A DNA stretch of 64,000 nt from Nocardia amamiensis (GTDB lineage Bacteria > Actinomycetota > Actinomycetes > Mycobacteriales > Mycobacteriaceae). The stretch lies in the NCBI RefSeq assembly GCF_015477605.1, contig NZ_JADLQX010000006.1:248001-312000 (forward strand), given 5' to 3'. Below the pieces are notes generated by a model, which made no database searches, was not told the DNA's origin, and saw only the letters and a list, made by a program, of their open reading frames with translations. Every line of letters starts with the position of its first letter. Position 1 is the first letter of the stretch. This document shows, one piece after another, positions 53,265 through 63,621 of the stretch. A program made the position numbers and the translations under genes.

Positions 53265-54536
53265 CTAGGCGAACGGCTGGCGTTCGTCGAAACGCATCGA
53301 TGTCCGTCCGGCCGCGCGCCATGCCCGCGCGGTCAGGTCCACGTCCTCGTCGGTGACCAGGTTGCCCATCACGCGAACGGCTGTGCGCTGCAGGTACTTC
53401 GAGCGCATCACCGGAGGGCCGCCGAGCGGAACCATGCGCGGATGGGTCGCAAGGCCCGCGATCCGGCGCGCGACCGAGAAGGTCCGGCCATAGCGTGCGC
53501 GCAACACCTGCGGCCAGATCGTGGTGAGGTCGGGCTCGTCCAGCAGATCGGCCAGCAGGTGGCCGCCTTCCAGGCCGTAGTCGATGCCTTCGCCGTTGAG
53601 CGGGTTCACACAGCCCGCGGCGTCGCCGACCAGCACCCAGTTGCGGCCCGCGACATTCGACACCGCGCCGCCCATCGGGAGCAGCGCCGAGGCCACCGCG
53701 CGCAGCGAGCCCTCGAATTGCCATTCCTCCGTGCGCAACGCCGTGTAATGCGCCAGAAGCGGTTTCAGCGCGATATGCGAGGGCCGCCGCTCCGTGGCCA
53801 GGGAGCCGACGCCGATGTTCACCTCGCCGTTCCCGAGCGGGAACACCCAGCCGTAACCGGGAACCAGCGCACCGGAGGCGTCGCGCAACTCCAGATGCGA
53901 GGTGATCCACTGATCATCGCTGCGGCCGGATTTGATGTAAGCGCGCGCCGCGGTGCCGTAGGCGTACTGCCGGTGCCAAGTGCGGCCGAGCAGCCGCCCG
54001 ATCGGCGAGCGCACCCCGTCGGCGACCACCAGCGTCCGGCAGGCGATCGTTCGCACGCCATCGGCCGTGCGCACCGTCACGCCGGTGACCCGGTCGCCAT
54101 CCCGGGTGACGTCCACCACCTTCGTTCCGTCCACCATGCGCGCGCCGGACTTCACCGCCGTCTCGCGCAGCTTGTCGTCGAGTTCGGTTCGCGGAACGGC
54201 GCTTCCGTAGGTCGGGAAGGAACCGCCGGGCCAGCTCAGCAGCGCCTCGCGGCCGAAGCCGGTCATCCGTAGACCGTGGTTGACGATGTGTGCCCGCACC
54301 CACTCGCCGAGGCCGAGCTGCTCCAGTTCCGCGGTCGCGCGCGGGGTCAGTCCGTCACCGCAGGTCTTGTCCCTGGGGAACACGGCGGAGTCGACGAGCA
54401 CCACGTCCCGTCCCGCCCTGGCCGCCCACGCTGCGGACGCCGCGCCCGCGGGACCAGCACCGACGACCAGCACCTCGGCCCGGCTGGGCAGCGCGTCCTC
54501 GTCGCCGCCCGCGGGAGTCGCTTCCGGTGAACCCAT
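53265..54536 (-). CDS. menJ: Geranylgeranyl-reductase family protein, menaquinone reductase
   Basis: 423 residues from the ATG at 54536. FAD-binding Rossmann motif VLVVGAGPAGAASAAWAARA, the family's active-site CGDGLTPRATAEL, and the second FAD motif WVLVGDAAGCVNPLNGEGIDYG are all present. It matches Rv0561c/MenJ, which saturates the beta-isoprene unit of menaquinone's side chain. Its place next to a polyprenyl diphosphate synthase (divergent) and htpX is conserved in mycobacteria. Starts 54545 and 54644 are possible but less likely. Confidence 0.92.
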   Translation of the reverse strand: MGSPEATPAGGDEDALPSRAEVLVVGAGPAGAASAAWAARAGRDVVLVDSAVFPRDKTCGDGLTPRATAELEQLGLGEWVRAHIVNHGLRMTGFGREALLSWPGGSFPTYGSAVPRTELDDKLRETAVKSGARMVDGTKVVDVTRDGDRVTGVTVRTADGVRTIACRTLVVADGVRSPIGRLLGRTWHRQYAYGTAARAYIKSGRSDDQWITSHLELRDASGALVPGYGWVFPLGNGEVNIGVGSLATERRPSHIALKPLLAHYTALRTEEWQFEGSLRAVASALLPMGGAVSNVAGRNWVLVGDAAGCVNPLNGEGIDYGLEGGHLLADLLDEPDLTTIWPQVLRARYGRTFSVARRIAGLATHPRMVPLGGPPVMRSKYLQRTAVRVMGNLVTDEDVDLTARAWRAAGRTSMRFDERQPFA

Positions 54537-54679
54537 GCGGTCCATACTCGCAGGGCCGTCTCGTCGCTGTCGACGGCGGCCGCGCCGAGGGCCCCGACGG
54601 CGAACGGCGACAAGACAGATCCGCCGCAGAGTGACGGTGTTCATGGGCCATCGGCCGGGGACACGCTAGGTTCTCTACC

Positions 54680-55888
54680 GTGGGGTCGGACGCGTCGCTG
54701 GGAGAAGAAATGAGCAGATCGGCCATGAGCGAGCGCAGCGAGCGAAACATGGACACAGCCGAGCATCTCGCTCGTGCCGGAGCCGAGCGTCAGCGAGGCG
54801 CAGGCATGAGCGAGCGCAGCGAGCGAAACATGGACACAGCCGAGCGCAGCGAGCGAATCGTGGATGCGCACGACGGCGCAGGCAACGCCGGGAACACGGT
54901 GGTGGCCGGCGTCGATCTCGGTGACGACCAGCTCGCCGCCACGGTGCGCGACGGCTTGGAGCAAGTCGAGAAACTCCTGGTCGACGAGCTGTCCGACGGT
55001 GCGGAATTCCTCCAGGAAGCCGCGTTGCACCTGGCCAAGGCCGGTGGCAAGCGGTTCAGGCCGTTGTTCACCATCCTCACCGGCCAGCTCGGCCCGCGCC
55101 CGGCCGATCCCGACTTGATCACCGCGGGCACCGTGGTGGAGCTGGTGCATCTGGCCACGCTGTACCACGACGACGTCATGGACGAGGCCCCGATGCGCCG
55201 CGGCGCTCCCAGCGTGAACTCGCGGTGGGGCAACAACATCGCCATCCTCGCGGGGGACTACCTGTTCGCGCACGCCTCCCGGCTCACCTCCACCCTCGGC
55301 CCCGATGCCGTGCGCATCATCGCCGAGACCTTCGCCGAACTCGTCACCGGTCAGATGCGCGAGACCATGGGCGCCCGCGAGTCCCAGGACCCGGTCGAGC
55401 ACTACCTGCGCGTGGTGTGGGAGAAGACCGGTTCGCTCATCGCCGCCGCCGGACGCTTCGGCGGCACCTTCTCCGGCGCCGACCCCGAGCACGTCGAGCG
55501 ACTCGCCCGGCTCGGCGACGCGGTCGGCACCGCCTTCCAGATCTCCGACGACATCATCGACATCTCCTCGGCCGCCGAGCAGTCCGGTAAGACACCGGGC
55601 ACCGACCTGCGCGAAGGCGTGCACACTTTGCCGGTGCTGTACGCGCTGCGCGAAGAGGGCGTCGAAGGCGACCGCCTGCGCAAGCTGCTCGCCCGGCCGC
55701 TGGAAACCGATGACGAAGTGGCCGAGGCGCTCGATCTGCTCTCCCGCTCCCGGGGCATGGTGCTGGCCAAGGAGAAGCTGCAAGGCTACGCCGAGCTCGC
55801 CTACACCGAACTGTCCGCGCTGCCCGACGGCCCAGCCAACGACGCACTCGAGCGATTGGTCCGCTACACCATCGAACGCGTCGGCTGA
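54680..55888 (+). CDS. grcC: Polyprenyl diphosphate synthase with repeat-derived N-terminus
   Basis: 402 residues from GTG 54680; the usual length is about 335. The conserved enzyme begins near residue 70 ([20 protein letters not shown]). [19 protein letters not shown] and [14 protein letters not shown] aspartate motifs are intact, so it should elongate farnesyl or geranyl diphosphate with IPP for the menaquinone side chain. The first about 65 residues come from a repeated intergenic element ([13 protein letters not shown] twice). A taggtt hexamer 12 bp before 54680 suggests leaderless transcription from there, but GTG 54860 is a plausible start. Confidence 0.9.
   Translation: MGSDASLGEEMSRSAMSERSERNMDTAEHLARAGAERQRGAGMSERSERNMDTAERSERIVDAHDGAGNAGNTVVAGVDLGDDQLAATVRDGLEQVEKLLVDELSDGAEFLQEAALHLAKAGGKRFRPLFTILTGQLGPRPADPDLITAGTVVELVHLATLYHDDVMDEAPMRRGAPSVNSRWGNNIAILAGDYLFAHASRLTSTLGPDAVRIIAETFAELVTGQMRETMGARESQDPVEHYLRVVWEKTGSLIAAAGRFGGTFSGADPEHVERLARLGDAVGTAFQISDDIIDISSAAEQSGKTPGTDLREGVHTLPVLYALREEGVEGDRLRKLLARPLETDDEVAEALDLLSRSRGMVLAKEKLQGYAELAYTELSALPDGPANDALERLVRYTIERVG
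54725..54863. repeat. SER repeats: direct copies within the grcC 5' region
   Basis: The 39-bp unit starting atgagcgagcgcagcgagcg is identical at 54725-54763 and 54806-54844, 81 bp apart. A third partial unit (gagcgcagcgagcgaatcgtgg) starts at 54842. A related copy precedes menE at 43507. The unit is in frame and encodes [13 protein letters not shown] in both copies. Confidence 0.85.
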
Positions 55889-56010
55889 ACCGTCGGCCGC
55901 GCGGCCACCATGGTTCACCGGAACTTTGCCCAGGGCTCCTATCGTTGACCTTGTGTCATGCAATACGGCCTGAATACTCGGAGAGGCGGGGGAGTGAGGC
56001 GGGACAGCAG

Positions 56011-56886
56011 GTGCACGGGTTCGCGAACGGACTGAAGACCTTCGGGCTGATGGTGGGTCTCTCGGCCTTGATCGTGTTCGCGGGTGCGATGTTCCGCAAC
56101 CCGACCATCCTGGTCATCGCGATCCTGCTGGCGGTAGGCATGAACGCGTACGCCTATTTCAACAGCGACAAGATCGCGTTGAAGGCGATGCACGCCCAGC
56201 CGGTCAGCGAGCTGGAGGCGCCGGTCGTCTACCGGATCGTGCGCGAGCTGGCCACCACCGCCCGCCAGCCGATGCCGCGGCTGTACATCAGCCCGACGAA
56301 CGCGCCCAACGCGTTCGCCACCGGACGCAGCCCTCGGCATGCCGCGGTCTGCTGCACCAGCGGCATCCTGCAGATTCTCGACGAGCGCGAATTACGCGCC
56401 GTGCTCGGCCACGAACTCTCCCACGTCTACAACCGCGACATCCTGATCTCGTCGATCGCCGGCGCGCTGGCGGCTGTCATCTCCGGTCTGGCCAACTTGG
56501 CCTTCTTCGCGTCCATGTTCGGCGGGAACCGCAACGGTGAGGGCCCGAACATCCTCGGCGTGCTGCTGGTGTCGCTGCTCGGTCCGATCGCCGCCACGCT
56601 GATCAAGCTGGCCGTCTCCCGTTCGCGCGAATACCAAGCCGATCAGTCCGGCGCCGAGCTCACCGGCGACCCGCTGGCGCTCGCCTCTGCGCTGCGCAAG
56701 ATCGAGCGTGGCGTCCACGCCGCTCCGCTGCCGCCCGAGCCCAAGCTGGCGGCACAGTCGCACCTGATGATCGCCAACCCGTTCCGCCCGGGTGAGCGGG
56801 CCACGCGCTGGTTCTCCACGCACCCGCCCATCGCCGAACGCGTCGAACGGCTGGAGGAGATGGCGGGCGGCCCGCGCCGGTACTGA
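56011..56886 (+). CDS. htpX: HtpX membrane metalloprotease
   Basis: 291 residues from GTG 56011 ([18 protein letters not shown]), matching the start of M. tuberculosis HtpX (HANRLKTFLLLVGMS). The zinc motif HELSH is in [19 protein letters not shown], with the third glutamate in [15 protein letters not shown]. Four transmembrane helices. It degrades misfolded membrane proteins. The frame is open upstream to 55945. Gene order after grcC is as in mycobacteria. Confidence 0.93.
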   Translation: MHGFANGLKTFGLMVGLSALIVFAGAMFRNPTILVIAILLAVGMNAYAYFNSDKIALKAMHAQPVSELEAPVVYRIVRELATTARQPMPRLYISPTNAPNAFATGRSPRHAAVCCTSGILQILDERELRAVLGHELSHVYNRDILISSIAGALAAVISGLANLAFFASMFGGNRNGEGPNILGVLLVSLLGPIAATLIKLAVSRSREYQADQSGAELTGDPLALASALRKIERGVHAAPLPPEPKLAAQSHLMIANPFRPGERATRWFSTHPPIAERVERLEEMAGGPRRY

Positions 56887-56902
56887 CTTCCCGGCGTTCG
56901 CC

Positions 56903-57367
56903 TCAGTCGTCCATGGCCAACTGGTCTTCGTAGGCGCGAAAGGTATCGACGAACAATCGCCGCTGCTCCGGCGTGAGCGGCTCCAGCACCGTTCGCCAAG
57001 CCCGCGCGCTGCGGCCCAGCCACTTGTGCACCGACGTCTCGTGAGCCGCCGCTATGGCGACGATGGTGCGCCTGCGGTCGTCCGGGTCCGCGCCGCGCTC
57101 GAGCACACCCTGTCTGCTGAGTTCACCGACCATCAGGCTCACCGTGGTCGGAGCCACCTCCAGGCGCGCGGCCAGATCGGTCACCGTGGTCGGTCCATCG
57201 AATACCAGGTTGGCCAGCAGCGATAGGTGCCGGGGGGCGAGTGAGAAGGCTTCCAGTTCCTTCGGAATGCCCAGCTTCTTGGCCCGCCCGACCACCCTGG
57301 GCATGAGCAACAGCAGAGTGCGGATGCCCTCATCGACGCCGAGTCCCGCCCGCTCCTCGGTTGACAC
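56903..57367 (-). CDS. MarR-family transcriptional regulator
   Basis: 154 residues from the GTG at 57367, eight bases after ggagg; the GTG at 57376 overlaps that site. The winged HTH is clear (TTVTDLAARLEVAPTTVSLMVGELSRQGVLERGADPDDRRRTIV). It is divergent from the Ddn-hemerythrin fusion gene at 57494, and two inverted-repeat operators stand between, so it probably represses both. The ligand is unknown, perhaps a redox or nitrosative signal given the neighbour. Confidence 0.87.
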   Translation of the reverse strand: MSTEERAGLGVDEGIRTLLLLMPRVVGRAKKLGIPKELEAFSLAPRHLSLLANLVFDGPTTVTDLAARLEVAPTTVSLMVGELSRQGVLERGADPDDRRRTIVAIAAAHETSVHKWLGRSARAWRTVLEPLTPEQRRLFVDTFRAYEDQLAMDD

Positions 57368-57388
57368 GCCACGCACCTCCCAAATAGT

Positions 57389-57418
57389 CTTTGCTTACAA
57401 AGTAGATTTGCTTGCAAA
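57389..57418. promoter_or_regulatory. Paired MarR operators before the Ddn-hemerythrin gene
   Basis: ctttg-ctta-caaag (57389-57402) and tttgc-tt-gcaaa (57407-57418), two similar inverted repeats 18 bp apart in an AT-rich gap. Their phasing of under two helical turns suits cooperative binding of two MarR dimers. Confidence 0.6.
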
Positions 57419-57493
57419 GCAAAATTCGATTTCGACATCAGGCTATAACCAGCGGTCGCGGCGAGTGCGCCGCGCCGGGAAGGAGCGTCGGCG

Positions 57494-58519
57494 ATGACCG
57501 ATCCGGAGGCTCGGCCAGCGGATTTCAACCGCGCGATCATCACGGAGTTCCGCGCCAACGCGGGCGAGGTCGGCGGGATGTTCGAAGGGGCTGCGCTCCT
57601 GCTGCTGACCACTGTCGGGGCCAGAACCGGCCGTCGGCACACCGTGCCGGTCGTCTACCGCCGCGACGGCGCACGCGTCCTCGTGTTCGGGTCCAACGCC
57701 GGCGCCGACGCCCATCCCACCTGGTTTCACAACGTGCGGGCGAATCCGGAAGTGACCGTGGAGATCGGCATGGGGGACCGGATCGAGACCTATCCCGCAC
57801 ACGCCCGAATCCTCGAAGGCGCCGAACGGGATCGCCACTACGCCGCACAGGCGAGCGACGATCCGGCCTTCGCCGCTTACCAAGCGGCGACAGAGCGAAT
57901 CATCCCGGTGGTCGCACTGGATCGGGTAGCGGAGCCGAAGCTGCGCAGGCGGCGCTTCCTGGCGGGCGCGGGCGCCACCGCGGCCGTCGCGGCCGGAGCC
58001 GCGGGGGTGCTCACGGGCGGCTCGCCGGATGCGGCCGCGCCTGCTCGGCAGCGTGCCGCGGCCATCGGCGACCACCTGCGCCAGGTGCATGCCCAGTTGC
58101 GCCGCGACCTCACCACCGTCCGCACAGGTCTCGACGAATACCTCCGCGCACCCGACGCCAAGGCGAAACCCGCATTCCCGCAGGATCTGCGCGCCCACTG
58201 CGTCGCTTTCTGCGGTGCGCTCGGCGAGCACCACACCAGCGAAGACGGTGTCTTTCCGGCCTTGATCCGGCTGCGGCCCGAACTCGCGCCAGTGGTGGAG
58301 CGACTGCATCGCGAACACGGCACGGTGGCCACGGCACTGACCGGGCTACGGACCCTGCTGGACGAGCCGGAACCGGCCGACCCGGCTCGGCTGCGCACTG
58401 AATTCGACCGCCTGGCAACGGCGTTGGAAACCCACTTCGACTACGAGGAAGACACCCTGGTCGAAGCGCTCAACGCGACCGACCCGGCCGCGCTGCGACC
58501 CGCGGTCAGCGGTAATTGA
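57494..58519 (+). CDS. Fusion of a Ddn-like (F420-type) oxidoreductase and a hemerythrin
   Basis: 341 residues. Residues about 10-140 match the nitroreductase/Ddn split-barrel family ([54 protein letters not shown]). A basic stretch RRRRF with a hydrophobic run ([18 protein letters not shown], about 150-170) looks like a transmembrane or Tat-like segment between domains. Residues about 190-330 form a hemerythrin: histidine/acidic ligands in [26 protein letters not shown] and [11 protein letters not shown]. The combination suggests oxygen or nitric oxide sensing or scavenging coupled to F420-dependent reduction. Function is inferred. Confidence 0.82.
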   Translation: MTDPEARPADFNRAIITEFRANAGEVGGMFEGAALLLLTTVGARTGRRHTVPVVYRRDGARVLVFGSNAGADAHPTWFHNVRANPEVTVEIGMGDRIETYPAHARILEGAERDRHYAAQASDDPAFAAYQAATERIIPVVALDRVAEPKLRRRRFLAGAGATAAVAAGAAGVLTGGSPDAAAPARQRAAAIGDHLRQVHAQLRRDLTTVRTGLDEYLRAPDAKAKPAFPQDLRAHCVAFCGALGEHHTSEDGVFPALIRLRPELAPVVERLHREHGTVATALTGLRTLLDEPEPADPARLRTEFDRLATALETHFDYEEDTLVEALNATDPAALRPAVSGN

Positions 58520-58997
58520 CGAACTGCAGCGCGATGCCGAAATCCTCGCCCTTCAGCAGCGCGATGACCGCCTGCAGATCGTCGCGCTTCTTGCTGGTGA
58601 CCCGCAGCTCGTCACCCTGAATCTGTGCCTTCACACCCTTGGGGCCCTCGTCGCGGATTTTCTTCGAGATCTTCTTCGCGTGCTCGGAATCGATGCCCTG
58701 CACCAGCGAACCGGTGATCTTGTACACCTTGCCGGAGGACACCGGCTCGCCCGCGTCGAACGCCTTCAGCGAGATGTCCCGCCGGATCAGCTTCTCCTTG
58801 AACACCTCCAGCGCGGCCTTGACCCGCTCCTCCGCCTCGGCGGTGAGCACGATCTTGTCCTCGCCCGACCACTCGATGGACGCGCCGGTGCCGCGGAAGT
58901 CGTAGCGGGTGTTGAGCTCCTTCTCCGCCTGATGCAGGGCGTTGTCGACCTCCTGCCGGTCGACCTTGCTCACCACATCGAAAGACGAATCAGCCAC
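58506..58997 (-). CDS. YajQ-family nucleotide-binding protein
   Basis: 163 residues, the exact usual length. Two ferredoxin-like halves: [20 protein letters not shown] and [12 protein letters not shown], then [26 protein letters not shown] and FVNYR. Homologues bind cyclic di-GMP or nucleotides and can modulate transcription or phage factors. Convergently overlaps the previous gene's 3' end by 14 bp. Start ATG at 58997. Confidence 0.9.
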   Translation of the reverse strand: MADSSFDVVSKVDRQEVDNALHQAEKELNTRYDFRGTGASIEWSGEDKIVLTAEAEERVKAALEVFKEKLIRRDISLKAFDAGEPVSSGKVYKITGSLVQGIDSEHAKKISKKIRDEGPKGVKAQIQGDELRVTSKKRDDLQAVIALLKGEDFGIALQFVNYR

Positions 58998-59173
58998 GCT
59001 GCGCTCCTGTTCTGACGGTCGAGGAGGTCATCTGAACCGGAGGCTTCCGGCCCTCGTCAGTTCTACCCGCCAGGGCCGAGGGTAGTCGCGCCGCACAGCC
59101 GATAGCCAGCCGGTTTGCATTCAGGGTGCGGGTTCGATGTATTCTGCTCAGCGCGCAGAAACAATGCGCAAAA

Positions 59174-59256
59174 GGCAGGTTGCCCGAGCGGCCAATGGGA
59201 GCAGACTGTAAATCTGTCGGTGAAAGCCTACGTAGGTTCGAATCCTACACCTGCCA
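59174..59256 (+). tRNA. tRNA-Tyr (GTA)
   Basis: 83 nt with acceptor ggcaggt/acctgcc, anticodon GTA in cagactgtaaatctg, a long variable arm as expected for tRNA-Tyr, T-loop gttcgaatc, discriminator A, no encoded CCA. A ttgcat/tattct promoter-like pair lies upstream (59115 and 59140). Confidence 0.95.
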
Positions 59257-59270
59257 CTCCGCTCGATAGG

Positions 59271-59305
59271 CGAGCCCTGTACGCAGAATGCGCGTACGGG
59301 GCTCG
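59271..59305 (+). terminator. Terminator after tRNA-Tyr
   Basis: 14-bp stem (cgagccctgtacgc with gcgtacggggctcg, one G-T pair) followed by cttcgtcttctctt. Confidence 0.75.
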
Positions 59306-59702
59306 CTTCGTCTTCTCTTGTGGGGGTGCAACCCCCACGCCCCGCCCGGCGGGGCTTCGCCCCCCGGACCCCCCTTCCCGTGGTTGCGTTGGTCGGCCGG
59401 GCGCGGGTTTTCCAAGCGCACGGCACCGTAGTCGTTCGGACGCGAGCTACAACGGGAACACGCAGTGCAACTAGGCGCGGCCAAAGATTCGCAAACACCA
59501 CGGTCGCCATTGCCACTTCACGCGACCCGATAGGCCCAACTCTCGTTTTCGAGCGAAGCGAGAGCGGACACGCCGCGCCCGCGCGGCCAAAAATGCAGCT
59601 CTGACCACGCGGTTTGGTGGTGCGACCGGTGAGTGTGTAACCTCGTTCAAGACTTCACCGCGCTGAGGTCGAGCGTTTGGGGCTCGGTGCGGAAGTAGTC
59701 AT
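59306..59702. other. Long intergenic stretch between tRNA-Tyr and tRNA-Thr
   Basis: No gene. It contains compact GC palindromes (gtgggggtgcaacccccac at 59320-59338; then the ggggcttcgcccc type) of a kind frequent in actinobacterial intergenic DNA, and a gagcgaagcgagagcgg sequence near 59550 related to the SER repeat. The tRNA-Thr promoter is at its right end. Confidence 0.5.
59614..59643 (+). promoter_or_regulatory. Promoter for tRNA-Thr
   Basis: ttggtg (59614-59619), 18-bp spacer, taacct (59638-59643), 60 bp before the tRNA. Housekeeping-sigma type. Confidence 0.5.
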
Positions 59703-59775
59703 GCCCCCTTAGCTCAGTCGGCAGAGCGTTTCCATGGTAAGGAAAAGGTCAACGGTTCGATTCCGTTAGGGGGCT
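59703..59775 (+). tRNA. tRNA-Thr (GGT)
   Basis: 73 nt, acceptor gccccct/agggggc, anticodon GGT in ttccatggtaaggaa, T-loop ggttcgatt, discriminator T. No encoded CCA. Confidence 0.95.
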
Positions 59776-59857
59776 CGCCGGATTGCCGGTGGTGACCGAC
59801 TCGGCATCGCTTCCGTAGTTGCGGGTTGGGCTCGGCACCATGGCAATGCGACGCCGT

Positions 59858-59930
59858 GGCGGTGTAGCTCAGTCGGTAGAGCAAACGACTCATAATCGTT
59901 GTGTCGCCGGTTCAAGTCCGGCCATCGCTA
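59858..59930 (+). tRNA. tRNA-Met (CAT), elongator
   Basis: 73 nt, acceptor ggcggtg/catcgct with two wobble pairs, anticodon CAT in acgactcataatcgt, T-loop ggttcaagt; CCA is encoded at 59931-59933. The first acceptor pair is a G-T wobble and the D-arm lacks initiator features, so it is the elongator type. It lies 44 bp before rpmG, as in mycobacteria. Confidence 0.93.
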
Positions 59931-59974
59931 CCACAACCGATCAAGCCCATCAGGTACCGGAAAGAAGGCATATC

Positions 59975-60145
59975 GTGGCCGCGAAGTCCACCGATGTCCG
60001 GCCAAAGATCACCTTGGCCTGCGAGCAGTGCAAGCATCGCAACTACATCACCAAGAAGAACCGGCGCAACGATCCGGATCGGCTGGAGCTGAAGAAGTTC
60101 TGCCCGAACTGCGGCACCCACCGGGCGCACCGCGAATCCCGCTAG
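59975..60145 (+). CDS. rpmG: 50S ribosomal protein L33
   Basis: 56 residues from GTG 59975, with aagaagg upstream. Zinc-ribbon type (C+): [16 protein letters not shown] and [10 protein letters not shown] hold the four cysteine ligands. It is a small protein of the 50S subunit near the E site. A terminator follows at 60219. Confidence 0.95.
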
Positions 60146-60218
60146 TTCTCCACGCGTGAACTACCGCGTGGAATGGCGCCGGGAGTCGCATCCCGGTATC
60201 TCGGGCCGTGACACCGCG

Positions 60219-60242
60219 AGGGCCGGACAATAGTCCGGCCCT
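60219..60242 (+). terminator. Terminator after rpmG
   Basis: agggccggac-aata-gtccggccct, a perfect 10-bp stem, followed by gacgcatttt. Confidence 0.75.
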
Positions 60243-60322
60243 GACGCATTTTCACGGTGTGGGTGCGGTGGTGAGCGCTCCACCGACTCCGTGCATCGGG
60301 GTCAGATAGGTACAGTCCTCCC

Positions 60323-61396
60323 GTGACAATCAACACCGGTACAGACGAAGCGGTCCAGACGGGCGAGGCGCTCGACCCCGCGGCCCACGCCGCGGCGATG
60401 GTCGGTCACCACTACCGCGTCGACGACTACTACGAGGTCGGCCGCGAGAAGGTGCGGGAATACGCCCGTGCCGTGCAGGACTACCACCCGGTGCACTGGG
60501 ACGAGGACGTGGCCCAGGAATACGGCTACGACAACCTGCTCGCGCCGGTCACGTTCATCTCCCTGGTCGGCATCCTGGCCCAGCGCAAGCTGTTCGAACA
60601 GGTCGTCACCGGCTACGACCTCAGCCAGATCATGCAGACCGACCAGATCCTGGAGTTCCACCGCCCGATCAAGGTCGGCGACCAGCTCACCTGCGACGTC
60701 TACCTGCACTCGTTCCGGCAGGCCTTCGGCGGCGACATCATCGTGACCAAGAACATCGTCACCGCGCAGAACGACGAACTGGTGCTCACCACCTACACCA
60801 CGCTGGTCGGCCGCAGCGGCGGCGACATCGACCCGAACCTCACCGCCGCCGTCCGCAACGTGCTCATGCACGGCATCGGCGAGGAGGAGCCCGGACACCG
60901 CCCGCGCACCGGGGCTCCCGCGAGCCAGGCGCCCGCGCCGGTCGCCCCTGCCGCCGAAGGGCTCCGCACCAAGCACGCCATCCGCTTCGAGGACGTCTCG
61001 GTCGGCGACGAGCTGCCTCCGCGTACCGTCCGGCTCACCCGCGGCGATCTGGTGAACTATGCGGGCGTCTCCGGCGACGCCAACCCGATCCATTGGAGCG
61101 ACGAGGTCGTGAAACTGGTCGGCCTGGACGACGTCGTCGCGCACGGCATGCTCACCATGGGCCTCGGCGGCGGTTTCGTCACCTCCTGGCTCGGTGATCC
61201 CGGTGCGGTCAAGGAGTACAACGTCCGTTTCACCAGCCCGGTCTACGTGGGCACCGACGAGGCCGCCGAGGTCGAGTACACCGGTAAGGTGAAATCGGTC
61301 GATCCGGAAGCCAAGACCGCGGTCGTGGCCATCGTGGCGAAGTCGGCGGGAAAGAAGATCTTCGGCCGCGCCACCGCGACGGTGCAACTGGCCTGA
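60323..61396 (+). CDS. hadAB: Fused HadA-HadB (3R)-hydroxyacyl-ACP dehydratase
   Basis: 357 residues. The N-terminal half (about 20-175) is the HadA-like hotdog with a degenerate hydratase motif (YARAVQDYHPVHWDEDVAQ, where GDANP is replaced). The C-terminal half (about 215-357) is HadB-like with the intact R-hydratase motif YAGVSGDANPIHWSDEV and catalytic D/H pair. In FAS-II the complex dehydrates beta-hydroxyacyl-ACP for mycolic acid elongation. In M. tuberculosis hadA, hadB and hadC are separate genes. Here A and B are one chain joined by an Ala/Pro linker, and no hadC follows. GTG start. Confidence 0.92.
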   Translation: MTINTGTDEAVQTGEALDPAAHAAAMVGHHYRVDDYYEVGREKVREYARAVQDYHPVHWDEDVAQEYGYDNLLAPVTFISLVGILAQRKLFEQVVTGYDLSQIMQTDQILEFHRPIKVGDQLTCDVYLHSFRQAFGGDIIVTKNIVTAQNDELVLTTYTTLVGRSGGDIDPNLTAAVRNVLMHGIGEEEPGHRPRTGAPASQAPAPVAPAAEGLRTKHAIRFEDVSVGDELPPRTVRLTRGDLVNYAGVSGDANPIHWSDEVVKLVGLDDVVAHGMLTMGLGGGFVTSWLGDPGAVKEYNVRFTSPVYVGTDEAAEVEYTGKVKSVDPEAKTAVVAIVAKSAGKKIFGRATATVQLA

Positions 61397-61415
61397 CCTG
61401 GTCGGCCGACCCTGA

Positions 61416-61446
61416 TTGGCTAATGCCGCGCGCGGTAACGTACACT
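61416..61446 (+). promoter_or_regulatory. Promoter for tRNA-Trp/secE region
   Basis: ttggct (61416-61421), 19-bp spacer, tacact (61441-61446). Upstream of tRNA-Trp by about 170 bp, leaving room for a processed leader. Confidence 0.4.
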
Positions 61447-61617
61447 CAGGTTTCTGGGGTCACCAGCCGCTGCGCGCTGCTCTGTAGGGCTGGTTCCAGG
61501 CGGTCCACCCGGATCGCCGACGGGGCCGGCAACTGCCGGAGTGGCGCGCGTGTTGTGTGACACCAGGACACAACTGAATACCGAAGAGTGGTTGGACAGC
61601 TCACACCGTCCGACCGA

Positions 61618-61690
<73 letters not shown>

Positions 61691-61721
61691 CCCTGGATGC
61701 CAGCGACGAGAGAGGATCGAC

Positions 61722-62108
61722 GTGGACGAGCGGGACACTCGCCGCGGCGCGCATGCCGACGAAGGCGATGGCACCGCTGCAGCGACTCGGCCGAGCGGCA
61801 AGCGGTCCGCCCGGCGGACTCGCACGTCCTCGCCGGCCGACACGGGCGCGATCGCCACGCTCGATCGCCCGTCGCGGAAGGCAGCCAAGACAACCGATCG
61901 GGCCGAGCGCAAGTCGGGTAATCCGTTCAAGCGTTTGATCAAGTTCCTGCGTGAGGTCATCGCGGAACTGCGCAAGGTGATCTGGCCCAACCGGAAGCAG
62001 ATGGTCACCTATACGAGCGTTGTTCTGGTGTTCGTGATTTTCATGGTCGCGTTCATCAGCGGGTTGGATCTGGCGTTCATCAAGGGTGTCAACTGGCTGT
62101 TCGGCTAG
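61722..62108 (+). CDS. secE: Preprotein translocase subunit SecE
   Basis: 128 residues from GTG 61722. A long basic, disordered N-terminus (about 1-65) precedes the amphipathic helix LIKFLREVIAELRKVIWPNR and a single transmembrane helix (YTSVVLVFVIFMVAFISGLD), the minimal SecE core. It stabilises SecY in the membrane. The N-terminal extension is typical of actinobacteria and the gene lies before nusG as usual. Confidence 0.93.
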   Translation: MDERDTRRGAHADEGDGTAAATRPSGKRSARRTRTSSPADTGAIATLDRPSRKAAKTTDRAERKSGNPFKRLIKFLREVIAELRKVIWPNRKQMVTYTSVVLVFVIFMVAFISGLDLAFIKGVNWLFG

Positions 62109-62131
62109 CTGAACGACGCCGCAGCCGGTAG

Positions 62132-63013
<882 letters not shown>

Positions 63014-63111
63014 ACACAGTTCTGTCAGCGGCAGGGTGAATTCGCCCGGTCGAGGATCGCAACACCACGACTTGCAAAGAGCAAGGGACAACAAACACCT
63101 AGGAAAGAAAG

Positions 63112-63546
63112 ATGCCCCCCAAGAAGAAGAAGCTCGCCGGGATCATCAAGCTTCAGATCCAGGCCGGCCAGGCGAACCCGGCCCCTCCGGTCGGCCCCGC
63201 GCTCGGTCAGCACGGCGTCAACATCATGGAGTTCTGCAAGGCGTACAACGCCGCGACCGAGTCGCAGCGTGGCAACGTCATCCCGGTCGAGATCTCGGTG
63301 TACGAGGACCGGTCCTTCGACTTCAAGCTGAAGACCCCGCCGGCCGCCAAGCTGCTGCTCAAGGCCGCGGGAGTGCAGAAGGGCTCGGCCGAGCCGCACC
63401 GCAACAAGGTCGCCAAGGTGACCATGGACCAGGTGCGCGAGATCGCCAAGACCAAGCAGGAAGATCTGAACGCCAACGATCTCGATCAGGCGGCCAAGAT
63501 CATCGCGGGTACCGCCCGTTCGATGGGCATCACCGTCGAGGGCTGA
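63112..63546 (+). CDS. rplK: 50S ribosomal protein L11
   Basis: 144 residues. N-terminal domain [31 protein letters not shown] is diagnostic, and the C-terminal RNA-binding domain ends [10 protein letters not shown]. It binds the 23S rRNA GTPase-associated centre. The ATG at 63112 has aggaaag upstream. Co-transcribed with rplA, 75 bp downstream. Confidence 0.96.
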
Positions 63547-63621
63547 GCGCACTCGCCGCACGGTGGGAGGGCCGGCCAGGCCCGATAACCACGTCTGAAC
63601 CACACACAAGGACAGAGAATT

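Noticed and set aside
54680..55888. Insertion sequence at the grcC start
   Set aside because: The repeats are short direct copies without terminal inverted repeats or a transposase; they belong to a dispersed short-repeat family.
59115..59581. Protein-coding ORFs overlapping tRNA-Tyr
   Set aside because: Frames run through the tRNA and GC palindromes; translations are low-complexity Arg/Pro.
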